64,000 nucleotides of DNA from Neobacillus pocheonensis (GTDB taxonomy: Bacteria; Bacillota; Bacilli; Bacillales; Cytobacillaceae): the NCBI GenBank assembly GCA_023702235.1, contig JAMQCR010000001.1, forward strand, positions 1,364,001 through 1,428,000, given 5' to 3'. Every line of letters starts with the position of its first letter. The stretch's first letter is position 1. The notes beneath the pieces are model-generated. The model saw nothing but the letters and a program-made list of their open reading frames with translations, was not told where the DNA came from and made no database searches. Position numbers and translations under genes: made by a program. Positions 26,643 to 35,608 of this stretch are shown in pieces.

Positions 26643-28118
26643 ATGAAAACACAATTAGCCATTTGGGCGGGGAAAACAGTAGGGACATTGAGTCAAATAA
26701 TGGGTTATGGGGGGAGTACCATCCCTGGGGTTGTGACAAGGAAATTGGATGGTAAGTTTTTGCGCCATTTGAGAAAGAATGCCAGATTAATCATCTATAT
26801 TTCAGGAACCAATGGAAAAACGACTACCTCGAATTTGATTGCTCATTTACTAGAATCTTCTGGAAAAACGGTGATAGCCAATCGCGAGGGATCTAATATG
26901 GTTACTGGAATATCTGCAACAATGGTTCGCAATGCTCCTTTTATTGGATGGTTGATGAATGATGTGGCAGTTTTGGAAGTAGATGAAGCAAGCCTCCCTA
27001 AAGTTGTGTTGGAGTGCCCGCCTGATTATCTGATTTTGACTAATTTTTTTCGAGATCAGTTGGATAGGTATGGAGAAATTGACATTTTAATTCAAAAAAT
27101 GAAAGATTGTCTGAAATCCATTAATGTTAAGCTCATTTTGAATGCGGATGACCCGTTTGTCCATCGGTTTTCAGACCTTCAAAAAGAGACAATATATGTT
27201 GGCTTAAGTGCCAATGCTTGCCGATTTCATACATATAATATGGGGGAATCGAAATATTGTCCAATTTGCCAAGAAGAGCTCTCATATAGCTATTTACATT
27301 TTGGTCAGTTGGGGCATTATTATTGCAGCTGCGGGTTTACACGCCCCAAGCCGGCCATTTCTGCAGAAAAGGTTTTTCAAGGAAAAAAAGGGATTCAACT
27401 CATTATGGATGGGGATAAATATCCGACTACACTAAAGGGAAAGTATAATGCATATAACGCCTTATTTGCCATCAGCGTGTGCAAAGCTTTGGGGATGGAT
27501 TCAAAAGCAATCCGGAAAGGGTTTATGTCCTACCAAAAAGCAGATGGAAGAATGCAGGAATTTTCCATCGGTAATGAAACATGGAAACTCAATCTTGTGA
27601 AGAATCCTGCTGGAGGAAACGTTACGCTTTCCGAGTTTTTTCAATCAAAAGAAAAGAAACAACTGATTTTTTGCTTAAACGACCTTCTTGCTGATGGGGA
27701 AGACATTTCGTGGATCTGGGATATCGACATGGAATTGGCCAATCAAGATGAAGTAGAGGTGTTTATTGCAAGCGGAAAAAGAGCATATGATGCTGCGATT
27801 AGATTGAAGTATGCCGGCGTTGATGAAAAAAAAATTATCATTTTGCCAGACTTGAAACAGGCAGTCCTTTATGCTAAACAGAAAGAGATTCCTGCTTATA
27901 TCATGGCTACTTATACTTGTCTTTCACCTTTAGTTACCATCCTTACGGGGGAAGAAGAAGTGCTAAAAAAAGGAGAAGGGTATTTTGGAACTTATACTAT
28001 ACCATTTTTGTCCAGACACTCTAAACCTTTACGGGGACAGAGGAAATATAATTTGCTTAAAGAAGAGATGCGAATGGAGGGGAATCTCTCTTCGTATCGA
28101 AGAAATCAAGAACCCTGA
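26643..28118 (+). CDS. murT: Lipid II isoglutaminyl synthase subunit MurT
   Basis: Mur-ligase-like subunit that, with GatD, amidates the D-Glu of lipid II to D-isoglutamine. The ATP site is ISGTNGKTTTSNL (about residue 56), a zinc-ribbon CPIC...CSCG lies near residue 207, and the DUF1727 domain follows (LNLVKNPAGGNVTLSE). Start at the ATG at 26643 with TTTGGAGGAATAG upstream. The frame runs 134 bases into gatD; MurT genes usually stop at or just before the gatD start, so the last 40 or so residues (after GEGYFG) are probably not native and the original stop may have been lost. Confidence 0.88.
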   Translation: MKTQLAIWAGKTVGTLSQIMGYGGSTIPGVVTRKLDGKFLRHLRKNARLIIYISGTNGKTTTSNLIAHLLESSGKTVIANREGSNMVTGISATMVRNAPFIGWLMNDVAVLEVDEASLPKVVLECPPDYLILTNFFRDQLDRYGEIDILIQKMKDCLKSINVKLILNADDPFVHRFSDLQKETIYVGLSANACRFHTYNMGESKYCPICQEELSYSYLHFGQLGHYYCSCGFTRPKPAISAEKVFQGKKGIQLIMDGDKYPTTLKGKYNAYNALFAISVCKALGMDSKAIRKGFMSYQKADGRMQEFSIGNETWKLNLVKNPAGGNVTLSEFFQSKEKKQLIFCLNDLLADGEDISWIWDIDMELANQDEVEVFIASGKRAYDAAIRLKYAGVDEKKIIILPDLKQAVLYAKQKEIPAYIMATYTCLSPLVTILTGEEEVLKKGEGYFGTYTIPFLSRHSKPLRGQRKYNLLKEEMRMEGNLSSYRRNQEP

Positions 28119-28724
28119 TGATGCGAAAAAGACTGGCTGTGACCTATTTATGATTGGCGGCGGCAGCGACCGGGAACAACACATCGCCACATCAAGACTT
28201 TCCCCCCTTGTTAAGGAAATCAAGGCCTGGATAGAGGATGGGGTCTCTGCCCTTACCATTTGTGGAGGGTATCAATTTTTAGGGGAATATTATGAAATGA
28301 AAAATGGCGAAAAATTAAAAGGAATGGGCATTCTGCCTTTTTACACAAAGGCAGGTGAAGATAGACTCATGACCAACCTTTTAGTTGAGTCCCAACAATT
28401 TGGGAAAGTGGTTGGATTTGAGAACCATGGAGGAAAAACTTACCATCATTTTGAGACACTTGGAAAAGTCATAAATGGATATGGAAATAATGAAGATAGC
28501 GGCGAAGAGGGTCTTCATTACCATCATTTAATCGGGACCTATCTTCATGTCCCATACTACCTAAAAACCCAAAAATTGCCGATTACTTAATTGAAAAGGC
28601 GTATGAACGTAAGACCGGGAGGAAACTAGAACCTCTCGATGATGATATGGAGAACAAAGCAAACCAGACCGTATGGGAGAGATTCATGCACACTAAACGG
28701 AAAAAATATAAAAATGAATCGTGA
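27985..28724 (+). pseudogene. gatD: GatD glutamine amidotransferase subunit, frameshifted near the end
   Basis: Type I glutamine amidotransferase that supplies ammonia to MurT for lipid II amidation. It starts at a TTG (27985) with AGGAGAAGG upstream and reads MELILYHFCPDTLNLYGDRG. The nucleophile Cys is in LTICGGYQFLGEYYE, the His in LIGTYLHVP. The open frame stops at 28590, but a shift near 28558 restores PKNPKIADYLIEKAYERKTG and the native-looking end at 28724. The last 45 residues are thus out of frame; the catalytic part is complete, so a shortened active protein is possible. If this were real, an essential-type function would be damaged, which hints at a sequencing error. Confidence 0.85.
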
Positions 28725-28749
28725 AGACATAATTTCATTTTTATTTGGT

Positions 28750-28788
28750 AAAGGAGCTAACTTAAAGGAAAAATGCTCCTTTTTTTTA
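28750..28788 (+). terminator. Rho-independent terminator of murT-gatD
   Basis: Stem AAAGGAGC / GCTCCTTT, 17-base loop, then TTTTTT. Confidence 0.75.
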
Positions 28789-29194
28789 TTTTTGAGTTGT
28801 TTCGTCTCGTTTTGGTTAAAAAATAAATTATTGAAATATTTATTTTTTCAAATTATTCTTATCCTAACAGCTATCTTTTCTGGATGTGGGGCAGTTTGGG
28901 AGCTTCTTTTGGTTCTATACTGTCCCTTAGGTTATAATTTTGGTTATGATTCTATTTTATTTTGGACTTCTGTCGTGCTTCCAGCCTTTCGTGCTTTTAC
29001 CAATTGTCTAGGATTAATGGTTTCATCACTTTGTCTATTTTAAGAATGCTGCAATGGATTATGAGGGAACATAAAGATTGAAGGAACTGTTCAATCAACC
29101 AGATGCAAAAGGATAAACAATTTTATAATTGTTATTCTCTTTTTTCCTCACTTTTCTAATAAATTTTTATTTCCATTAAAAAGCACAAGACAAA
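28789..29194. other. Region without a convincing gene
   Basis: A hydrophobic open frame runs to 29043 but passes through the murT-gatD terminator and has no ribosome binding site; I do not accept it. A hairpin AGGATAAACAATT / AATTGTTATTCT followed by CTTTTTT near 29112-29151 may be a terminator. Confidence 0.4.
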
Positions 29195-29208
29195 TGAAAC
29201 CGCTTCCA
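29195..29208 (+). promoter_or_regulatory. Candidate CcpA cre site
   Basis: TGAAACCGCTTCCA, flanked by A and T, fits the cre consensus (WTGNAANCGNWNNCAW). It lies 40 bases before the start of a decayed small gene. Inference from consensus only. Confidence 0.5.
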
Positions 29209-29248
29209 TTAGTATAGATAGTAAGAAATAGGAGAGGGGATACAAACC

Positions 29249-29516
29249 ATGGAACTTTTATTTGAACAATGTGAACATAACCAGTCGGAGGAACCTTGTG
29301 AAGAGTGTTCCCCAAAAAAGATATGGAAGAGAATCTCGATATCTATGAATATGATTATTACAAAAGATTGTGGTTTTAATATAAAGAGAGCATCCTTTTG
29401 AACTGGTTTTTGAAAAGGGCGTTGCTGACGAAAATCATGATATTACCTAGCTGTTGAAAGAAAATGCTATTGAGTGAAAACGTGATGATGCCTTAATAAA
29501 CTGCCTTTTTAAATAA
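29249..29516 (+). pseudogene. Small Cys-containing hypothetical protein, degraded
   Basis: Starts MELLFEQCEHNQSEEPCEEC with a good GGAGAGGGGA site upstream; the C-x-H and CxxC pattern suggests zinc binding. The nominal frame ends at 29401, but a shift in the A-run near 29315 gives a better-looking acidic sequence (DMEENLDIYEYDYYKRLWF) and, in another frame, ELVFEKGVADENHDIT, TAG, LLKENAIE, TGA, KRDDALINCLFK. Both stops could replace Trp. It therefore looks like a 90-residue gene broken by shifts and two nonsense changes. Family unknown. Confidence 0.45.
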
Positions 29517-29611
29517 TAAATAGTCCCTTCGAGGAGAAGGGGCTTTCTCTTGTATATCTAACGTATAGGAAAATACAAGGGGGATTTTCAAACGTTTAAT
29601 CCTCCGTTAAC

Positions 29612-29902
29612 ATGGAAAGATTTCGGGAGAAAAATATTCTTTTTCGTATTATTGAGGCAAGGAAGGGGACAGTCAATATTACTTTTGGTTACGGAAAGAA
29701 AATTAGGTTTGACCACATTGGCTATTTAGTATCGATGGAGGAGCATAATAAGATATGTGATAACGCAAAGAAAATGAACTGGACCATTAAGGTAGGAGAA
29801 CGGAGAACTTTTATTACCACTCCCTATGAATTTAAAATAGAACTACAAGTAAACAATGACGTAGTTATTATACCAAATGAGAAGGTGTCTTTCTTTTTGT
29901 AG
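29612..29902 (+). pseudogene. VOC/glyoxalase-like protein fragment
   Basis: The middle encodes KKIRFDHIGYLVSMEEHNKI and NWTIKVGERRTFITTPYEF, which resembles the second beta-alpha-beta module of vicinal-oxygen-chelate (glyoxalase/bleomycin-resistance fold) proteins. The first module is missing and the end (NNDVVIIPNEKVSFFL) looks terminal or shifted. No ribosome binding site precedes the ATG. I treat it as a fragment of a VOC metalloenzyme. Confidence 0.5.
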
Positions 29903-30008
29903 GCATCTAATCAAGTAAAAAGCAAGTTAGTATTAAATTCTGCTTAAACTAAGTTATTACAAAGACTAAGGATTAAAATTCAACTGCGAAAGTTGAGTTT
30001 TTAATATA

Positions 30009-30146
30009 TTGTTTTATGCTTTTATCCTTTATTTTAGTTTAAAAAGAAAGCAATGGGCTATGTGGTTAGTTAGGTTAGTAATTTGGCTGAATATATTGTT
30101 ACTGGTACTTATTATGTTAAGTACGATAAAGTCATTTCTTAAATAG
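30009..30146 (+). CDS. Small hydrophobic protein, possibly a fragment
   Basis: About 45 residues from a TTG: a helix, a basic turn SLKRKQWAMW, then WLNILLLVLIMLSTIKSFLK. It resembles in layout the next small membrane ORF at 30207 (helix, basic turn, helix), so the two may be duplicated relatives. No clear ribosome binding site, so it may be the end of a broken gene. Confidence 0.3.
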   Translation: MFYAFILYFSLKRKQWAMWLVRLVIWLNILLLVLIMLSTIKSFLK

Positions 30147-30206
30147 GTTAATAAACTAACAAAGTGCTTTAGTATTTAGGAGAGAAAATTAAATGGATGA
30201 TAAATT

Positions 30207-30401
30207 ATGGAAACATCCTTTCCAGAACTATACTCAAAACTTGCTGTAGCCCCTTTGTATATTATTCAACTGATATTGTGTATTGGTTGGTTGATTTACA
30301 CACGAAAAGAAAAAGGGTGTATTTTATTATTCGGAAAAATTTATTCCTTCATTATTGTCATTAATTTTCTTGTTGCACTTTATTTTCGCTGTTTTTACTA
30401 A
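30207..30401 (+). CDS. Small two-helix membrane protein
   Basis: 64 residues with two membrane helices around a basic loop (IYTRKEKGC). The best ribosome binding site (GGAGAGAAAATTAA) actually serves an ATG at 30193 in another frame (MDDKLWKHPF), so a frameshift near 30225 may have separated the true start from the body. Family unknown. Confidence 0.35.
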   Translation: METSFPELYSKLAVAPLYIIQLILCIGWLIYTRKEKGCILLFGKIYSFIIVINFLVALYFRCFY

Positions 30402-30553
30402 TAAAAAATTCTTCGTTTTTCAACTAATTGGGAGAAGTTTAGTTTCACAACAAATGGGCTGTTTCGGCAGTCCTTTTTCATTATCGTTATTCAGCTAAAT
30501 GGCAGGTTACTTGAAGAAAATGTGGTATTTAATAAAGAATTGAAGAAAGGAGA
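30402..30553. repeat. Terminator-like repeat, type II
   Basis: Contains GGGCTGTTTCGGCAGTCC then TTTTTCATTATCG and CTAAATGGCAG. Closely similar text occurs at 60479-60530 (ACTGTTTCAGCAGTC...AAATGGCAG). It belongs to a family of terminator-like elements in this window. Confidence 0.45.
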
Positions 30554-30838
30554 TTAAATATATGGAGGATAAAGAGAAAGTTTATTATAAGCGAGGTATG
30601 GATGAACTAAGGCCTCAAGCAAAAACCGAAACACAAACACACTTGTCCCAGTCAAAATTCCTGCAATATTCGGGTGAATGCCCCTGCCCAATAACAAAAA
30701 CAAGAAAAATGCCGGTGTCCCTAGGCTGACGCGGAATGCATCATTGAACGGATAGAATTTAAGCTCTCCAGCGAGCGGTACGGTAATCATCATCAATACG
30801 ACTGCCGAAATTCGTTCCTTCAATTCGGACACCTTCAT
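30554..30838 (-). pseudogene. Sensor kinase, N-terminal membrane part only
   Basis: The minus-strand frame starts MKVSELKERISAVVLMMITV and shows two hydrophobic segments with PFNDAFRVSLGTPAFFLF, resembling the membrane sensor of GlnK/LytS-like kinases with a short helix cluster. After about residue 80 the sequence turns unrelated (NKLSLYPPYI), and no kinase domains follow. At the junction a plus-strand gene start (AAAGGAG, ATG at 30562, MEDKEKVYYKRGMDELRPQ) is cut off as well. A deletion fused the two. It is divergent from a dicarboxylate symporter, the usual neighbour of such kinases. Confidence 0.45.
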
Positions 30839-30842
30839 ACAT

Positions 30843-30869
30843 TACAATGTACAAACATTACACATTGTA
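30843..30869. promoter_or_regulatory. Inverted repeat, putative operator
   Basis: TACAATGT, 11 bases, ACATTGTA: perfect 8-base arms directly upstream of the kinase-remnant start and in the divergent region before the symporter gene. Confidence 0.4.
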
Positions 30870-30929
30870 CTCAAACCTTTGGAAAGTTGAAACAATTATG
30901 AGAAAATTTTTTATTTTTTAAAATTATTT

Positions 30930-30959
30930 GTAGGTTTTCGTAGGATTCGGTAGGTTTTT
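30930..30959 (+). promoter_or_regulatory. Three tandem decamer repeats
   Basis: GTAGGTTTTC, GTAGGATTCG and GTAGGTTTTT follow without spacing. Ten-base periodicity places them on one face of the helix, a layout typical of response-regulator binding sites. They lie 50 bases before the symporter start. Confidence 0.45.
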
Positions 30960-30962
30960 GTG

Positions 30963-30976
30963 TGTAATCGCTTACA
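30963..30976 (+). promoter_or_regulatory. CcpA cre site
   Basis: TGTAATCGCTTACA matches the cre core TGWAANCGNTNWCA exactly. It lies 36 bases upstream of the symporter start, fitting carbon catabolite repression. Confidence 0.65.
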
Positions 30977-31011
30977 CTAGTAGTGGTAATAAACTTGAAG
31001 GGGTGTATGGG

Positions 31012-32297
31012 ATGAAAAAACCAAAACTTGGTTTAGCTTGGCAGATTGTAATTGGTCTCATTTTAGGAATCGCGGTTGGAGCTGCCTTTTACGGAAATCC
31101 GCATGTGGCAGATTACTTGCAGCCAATAGGGGATATATTTATCCACTTAATTAAAATGATTGTTGTTCCAATCGTTATTTCAAGTTTAATTGTTGGAGTT
31201 GCTGGTGTAGGTGATAGCAAGTCATTGGGGAAGCTTGGGGAAAAACTCTGCTTTATTTTGAAATCATTACGACGATTGCCATCGTGGTTGGGCTATTGGC
31301 AGCGAACGTGTTTCAGCCAGGAGCAGGCGTCGATCGATCCCACCTAACAAAAGCGGACATTAGTACGTATGAAACTACAGCTAAAATAACAGAATCTCAT
31401 TCCAAGATCGACACATTTGTAAATATTGTTCCTACGAATATCATTCAGTCACTAGCAAATGGGGACATGCTGCCCATTATTTTCTTCTCCGTCATATTTG
31501 GGCTTGGAGTAGCGGCGATTGGAGAGAAAGGAATACCAATCCTTAATTTCTTCAGAGGAACAGCAGATGCGATGTTCAATGTAACAAACCAGATTATGAA
31601 GGTTGCCCCACTTGGTGTGTTTGCTTTAATTGGTATCACCGTATCCAAATTCGGATTAACTTCATTAATTCCACTTGGGAAACTTGTTATTGTGGTATAC
31701 GGAGCCATGATATTCTTTATTCTTGTAGTTCTTGGATTTACTGCAAAAATTGCCGGATTTAACATTTTTAAACTTTTAAAGTATTTAAAAGACGAATTAT
31801 TATTAGGTTATTCAACAGCAAGCTCGGAAACTGTACTTCCGAGAATTATGGAAAAAATGGAGAAGCTTGGCTGTCCAAAAGCGATTACTTCCTTTGTTAT
31901 CCCAACTGGATATTCCTTTAACCTTGATGGTTCTACTTTGTACCAAGCAATAGCTGCCCTTTTTATTGCTCAAATGTACGGAATTCATATGAGTATTGGG
32001 CATCAAATCACATTTGTTCTTGTATTGATGGTCACTTCAAAAGGGATTGCCGGAGTTCCCGGTGTATCGTTTGTTGTTCTTCTTGCGACACTTGGAAGCG
32101 TGGGTATTCCGGTAGAAGGACTTGCCTTTATTGCAGGGATTGACAGGATTCTAGATATGGGCCGTACAGCAGTCAACATTGTTGGAAACTCTCTTGCAGC
32201 CATTGTCATCACGAAATGGGAAGGCCAATTCAATGAACAAAAAGCGCAAGATTATATCAAATCACTTGACTCCAGTAAGCAAACAAATATAGCATAA
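31012..32297 (+). pseudogene. Dicarboxylate/amino acid:cation symporter (GltP/DctP type), one frameshift
   Basis: A DAACS-family symporter for glutamate, aspartate or C4-dicarboxylates. It starts at the ATG at 31012 with AAGGGGTG upstream (MKKPKLGLAWQIVIGLILG). Signature parts: KMIVVPIVISSLIVGVAG, the re-entrant STASSETVLPRIM serine-rich loop, PTGYSFNLDGSTLYQAIAAL and the late DRILDMGRTAVNIVGNSLAA. A single frame change near 31240 separates residues 1-76 from the rest; corrected length about 428, normal. A cre site, three direct repeats and a divergent sensor-kinase remnant lie upstream; an aspartase remnant follows, so aspartate/fumarate use is likely. Confidence 0.85.
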
Positions 32298-32326
32298 TTT
32301 TTCTTAACATTATAAGTGAGCAAGAT

Positions 32327-32780
32327 ATTGATGGGGGAATTCAACTTGAAAAACAACATGTAAGAATAGAAATAGATTTTTTGGGAGAAAGAGACTTGCC
32401 TATTAATGCCTATTACGGTGTGCAAACATAAAGGGCTGTGGAAAACTTTCCGATTACGGGCTATTGCATTCACGAGGAATTAATTAGAGCATTGGCAATC
32501 GTCAAAAAAGCGGCTGCGCTCGGGAATATGGATGTGAAACGTTTATACGACGGCCTTGGAGATGCAATAGTTCAGGCAGCAGACGAAATCATTGAAGGAA
32601 AATGGCATGATCAGTTTATCGTAGATCCGATCCAAGGCGGTGCCGGTACATCCATGAATATGAATGCAAACGAAGTCATTGCGAACCGTGCACTTGAGCT
32701 ACTAGCCAAAGAAAAAGGGGCATATGTTGAGTTGAGCCAACCGCGATTCATTAAACTACTCAGTGTTTGCAGCGAGTAAT
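32327..32780 (+). pseudogene. aspA: Aspartate ammonia-lyase, N-terminal fragment
   Basis: N-terminal third of aspartase, which converts aspartate to fumarate and ammonia. The frame shows VRIEIDFLGERDLPINAYYG, VQT, an in-frame TAA where Leu is expected, RAVENFPITGYCIHEE, then FIVDPIQGGAGTSMNMNANE. After KGAYVELS the family continues with SPNTHVNMSQSTND, but here reads unrelated residues and stops, so the catalytic lid and C-terminal domain are gone. It follows the symporter directly, as in aspartate-catabolic operons. Confidence 0.8.
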
Positions 32781-32858
32781 ACGATCGGGTGCGTAAGTTA
32801 AACAAGCAATTCTGTACGAAAATGAATCGACTTTCAGAATAAGACAAACAAGATAAAA

Positions 32859-32901
32859 AGAAGCCGTTTTTCCCTTAGCGTAGGAGAAAACGGCTTTTTG
32901 T
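32859..32901 (+). terminator. Rho-independent terminator
   Basis: Stem AAGCCGTTTTTCC / GGAGAAAACGGCTT with TTTTT after it. Confidence 0.8.
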
Positions 32902-32917
32902 TTCCAAAAAATGTATT

Positions 32918-32961
32918 AGCGTGGGTTTTACGTCAAAATGTTGGCTGTATCCCTATTACAA
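32918..32961 (+). repeat. Dispersed TTAGCGT-type repeat, copy
   Basis: ATTAGCGTGGGTTTTACGTC followed by AAAATGTTGGCTGTATCCC is related to copies at 34139 and 55943. It overlaps the putative start of the ligase gene. Confidence 0.45.
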
Positions 32962-33761
32962 AAAAACAATGAAACGTTTGATGATGATTCATATATTACG
33001 GAACTAAATTTGATGGAATAAGGTTACTTTTGAGTAAATTTAACGATATAGTCCGTTTATATACGAGGCATGGTAACGAGGTTTCATCTTTATTCCAAGA
33101 GATATATCAGGATCTCGAACTACCCGACGCGACTATCCCTGACGGTGAACTAATTGTTCCGGGACCGGATGGGACACCGATTTTCGAACATATGATGGAA
33201 CGGTTTCATTCGAAAAAGAGTGAGTATTACGTGCAATATTGTGTGTTCGATATCCTTTACTATAAAGGTCAAAAAGTGACGCACTTACCCTTGATGGAAA
33301 GAAAAAGTCTGTTAATGGATTTGGAATTCGACGAAAAAAGGATGGTCCATGTTCAGTGGGTCGAAGGAAATGGAATACCTTATTTTAACCTTGTAAAAGA
33401 AAGAGGTTTAGAAGGAATTGTCCATAAGAAACAGGATTCCAAATATGAAATAAATAAGCGCTCCGATAATTGGTTAAAGGTCATTAATTATAGTTACCTA
33501 GATGTTCTAATAACAGGAATGGTTAAAAAAGATAATTCGTTTTTACTTAGTTCTATAAATGACGGAACAAATATTGGTGTCATGGAGTTTGTCCCATATC
33601 AAGAAAGAAAATATATCCATGAAAAGGTTAGGAATATTGGCGTAAAAGAAACGGACAAACTCATCATATTTAACGAAGGAATTAAATGTAACGTTAAGTT
33701 TAGAAACTGGACCAGTAATCAAATACTTCGTATTCCTTCATTTCATACATGGATTTCTTAA
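32938..33761 (+). pseudogene. ATP-dependent DNA ligase, frameshift at the active-site lysine
   Basis: A stand-alone ATP-dependent ligase of about 275 residues like those in Bacillus. Upstream of the open frame (33030) the sequence reads NETFDDDSYITEL, then one base is missing in the codons for KFDG (motif I, with the adenylated Lys), then IRLLLSKFNDIVRLYTRHG. Motif III appears as FDILYYKGQKV, motif IV as GLEGIVHKK, motif V as SDNWLKV, followed by an OB-like end. Loss of one A in CTAAATTTGATGG destroys the nucleophile codon, so the gene is dead as written. The start is uncertain because the putative ATG lies in a dispersed repeat. Confidence 0.78.
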
Positions 33762-33879
33762 CACAAGCCGGGGAAACCCGGTTTTTTCTAAGCCAGTCAA
33801 TTTTAAAGATATAGGCTATTCCATACATAATCCCTATAGCCAACAACCCGAAAAAGAGTTTTATAAAATAATCCTTCAT
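33700..33879 (-). CDS. Small one-helix membrane protein
   Basis: 59 residues starting MKDYFIKLFFGLLAIGIMYG with AAAGGAATCC upstream of the ATG, one membrane helix and a basic tail. Its 3' end overlaps the convergent ligase gene by 60 bases, and a strong terminator for the ligase lies inside it, which weakens the case. Function unknown. Confidence 0.35.
   Translation of the reverse strand: MKDYFIKLFFGLLAIGIMYGIAYIFKIDWLRKNRVSPACVKKSMYEMKEYEVFDYWSSF
33766..33789 (+). terminator. Rho-independent terminator of the ligase gene
   Basis: GCCGGG-GAAA-CCCGG hairpin, then TTTTTT, just after the ligase stop. Confidence 0.8.
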
Positions 33880-33904
33880 TGTGGATTCCTTTCTTTTGAA
33901 GGGG

Positions 33905-34181
33905 TCTCGATGTCAAAGCGCATATATTATACGCTAAGACATTTTCTGGAAGTGAAAACTGCAATTTTCTTACGCTAAGGGTATTTTTGACCAATAACGA
34001 ACGTTTTTGGTGATTATCGTAGAGCAGTTTCCTATTGGTTCTTTGGCTAATTTTCTTATATCCAAAAGCCGAACCAAAAACAATTCCCCAAAACATCGCC
34101 CTTTCAACGTTTTTGGGCGTACCAATTTACATTATTTGTCTTAGCGTATAAAATCCGCGAAATGCCGTCAGGACCCCATAC
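33905..34181. repeat. Cluster of dispersed TTAGCGTA-type repeats
   Basis: TTATACGCTAAG (33911), TTACGCTAAGG (33971) and CTTAGCGTATAAAATCCG (34140, then CGAAATGCCGTCAGGACCCC) are copies of one motif in both orientations. I see no gene in 33880-34342 apart from these. Confidence 0.5.
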
Positions 34182-34342
34182 TGATCATACCCCTTTTTTA
34201 GAGTAATAGTATCAGTATGTCCAAGCTTTAGAGATTAATTGCGATTGTTTTAAGTTTTTTGCACCAGAACCCATTTTTTTCTCCTGTTTTTATATTCGGT
34301 TTTCTTTTATACTAGAATGAGCTTAACAATGAGGTAAACTGT

Positions 34343-35608
34343 ATGGAACATACTAAAAACTTGCTCTTACAAGTAATGATTATTTTGATCCCTGTCTTTT
34401 TTTATTCTATGTATTTAACCAATCGTCATCAATTCATCGAAACGAAACGTCAAAAATTAATTTTCAGTTTCTTGGCAACGATTACGTTAGTATTGTGCAT
34501 GTCCTTCCCGATCTATTCGGATGTAAACGAGCGAAATGACCTGCGGTTTGTAGCTCTTATGATAGGTATATTTTATGGAGGTGGATACGCAACAGGTATT
34601 GTTCTCACGATCATCTTATTGTTGTATCGTTGGTATTTCGGGGGGGCAGGTTTTTATTCAACGGCATACGAAGTCCTTTTCTTCTTACCCATGTTTTTTT
34701 TAGCATATCCACGTTTCATCCAACAGGATCGAGCAGGTCGAATGAAACTGACTTGGATGATAACATCGGGGATGTCCTTGACCTACATCCTCGTGGATTT
34801 TGAGATGGATTTTTTTAACCAAACACTTCAGGAAATTTTAACGATATGTGTTGCCACCATCGTAACCGTCTCTTTGATTGAAACCTTAAGGGAAAATGCC
34901 CAGTTACACATGGAAGCTCAACAAGCGGAAAAATATAAGATACTCGGAGAATTGGCCAGTTCCTTTGCTCATGAAGTTCGAAATCCCATGCAGACCAATC
35001 GAGGATTTCTCCAGTTACTTCTACAATCGCCAATTTCAGAGACGTATAAAAGGTATGTTCAAATTTGTATAGAAGAAGTGGATCGAACGAATGACGTCAT
35101 TACCGAATATCTTTCGCTTGCCAAGCCAGAAGCGGATACGAAAGAGTCCGTCGATGTTTGCCAAAAAATACAAACAGTCGTCAAGATTCTCTACGTCTAT
35201 GCTTTAGAACGAAAAGTAAGCATAGACGTCCGACTTCCGGAGCAAGAGTGTGCGATATTGGGTCATCCCCAAAAAGTGAAACAAGCCTTTCTCAATATCA
35301 TCAAAAATGGCATCGAAGCGATGCCTCAAGGTGGTGCGGTTTCCATTTGCGTGAAACAGGAGTCACAGCATGTGATGATCCAAATCCTAGATGAGGGAGT
35401 GGGGATGAATGAAGACGAAGTGAAACGTCTTGGACAACCATTTTATTCCCTGAAAGAAAAAGGAACCGGCATAGGACTTATGGTGAGCTATCGCATTATC
35501 GACTCGCTTCATGGAAAAATCACCGTCCAAAGCCAAAAAGGAAAAGGAACCACGTTTACCATTCGGTTCCCTCTCCATAATTGTAAAAATATCATCGCCA
35601 TTAACTGA
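34343..35608 (+). CDS. Sporulation-type sensor histidine kinase (KinB/KinD-like)
   Basis: A 421-residue membrane kinase. Residues 1-190 form about six hydrophobic segments with the 5TM-5TMR_LYT-like GIFYGGGYATGIVLTIILLL; HisKA follows with ELASSFAHEVRNPMQTNRGF (His210), then N box NIIKNGIEAM, G1 DEGVGM, and G2 EKGTGIGLMV. The AHEVRNP form of the H box is typical of Bacillus phosphorelay kinases (KinA-KinE) that feed Spo0F. No response regulator is next to it, as usual for those kinases. The gene is intact, in a neighbourhood of broken ones. Which signal it senses cannot be read. Confidence 0.85.
   Translation: MEHTKNLLLQVMIILIPVFFYSMYLTNRHQFIETKRQKLIFSFLATITLVLCMSFPIYSDVNERNDLRFVALMIGIFYGGGYATGIVLTIILLLYRWYFGGAGFYSTAYEVLFFLPMFFLAYPRFIQQDRAGRMKLTWMITSGMSLTYILVDFEMDFFNQTLQEILTICVATIVTVSLIETLRENAQLHMEAQQAEKYKILGELASSFAHEVRNPMQTNRGFLQLLLQSPISETYKRYVQICIEEVDRTNDVITEYLSLAKPEADTKESVDVCQKIQTVVKILYVYALERKVSIDVRLPEQECAILGHPQKVKQAFLNIIKNGIEAMPQGGAVSICVKQESQHVMIQILDEGVGMNEDEVKRLGQPFYSLKEKGTGIGLMVSYRIIDSLHGKITVQSQKGKGTTFTIRFPLHNCKNIIAIN

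Noticed and set aside
28639..29043. Hydrophobic 134-codon frame after gatD
   Set aside because: It overlaps the gatD end, runs through a clear terminator and has no ribosome binding site or family resemblance.
23777..29516. Stop-codon recoding (stops read as amino acids)
   Set aside because: TAG, TGA and TAA all occur at sense positions in different genes, at non-uniform residues and together with frameshifts and deletions; intact genes nearby use all three as normal stops. Mutation is the simpler explanation.
33803..34096. 97-codon minus-strand frame
   Set aside because: It consists largely of dispersed repeat copies and lacks a binding site.
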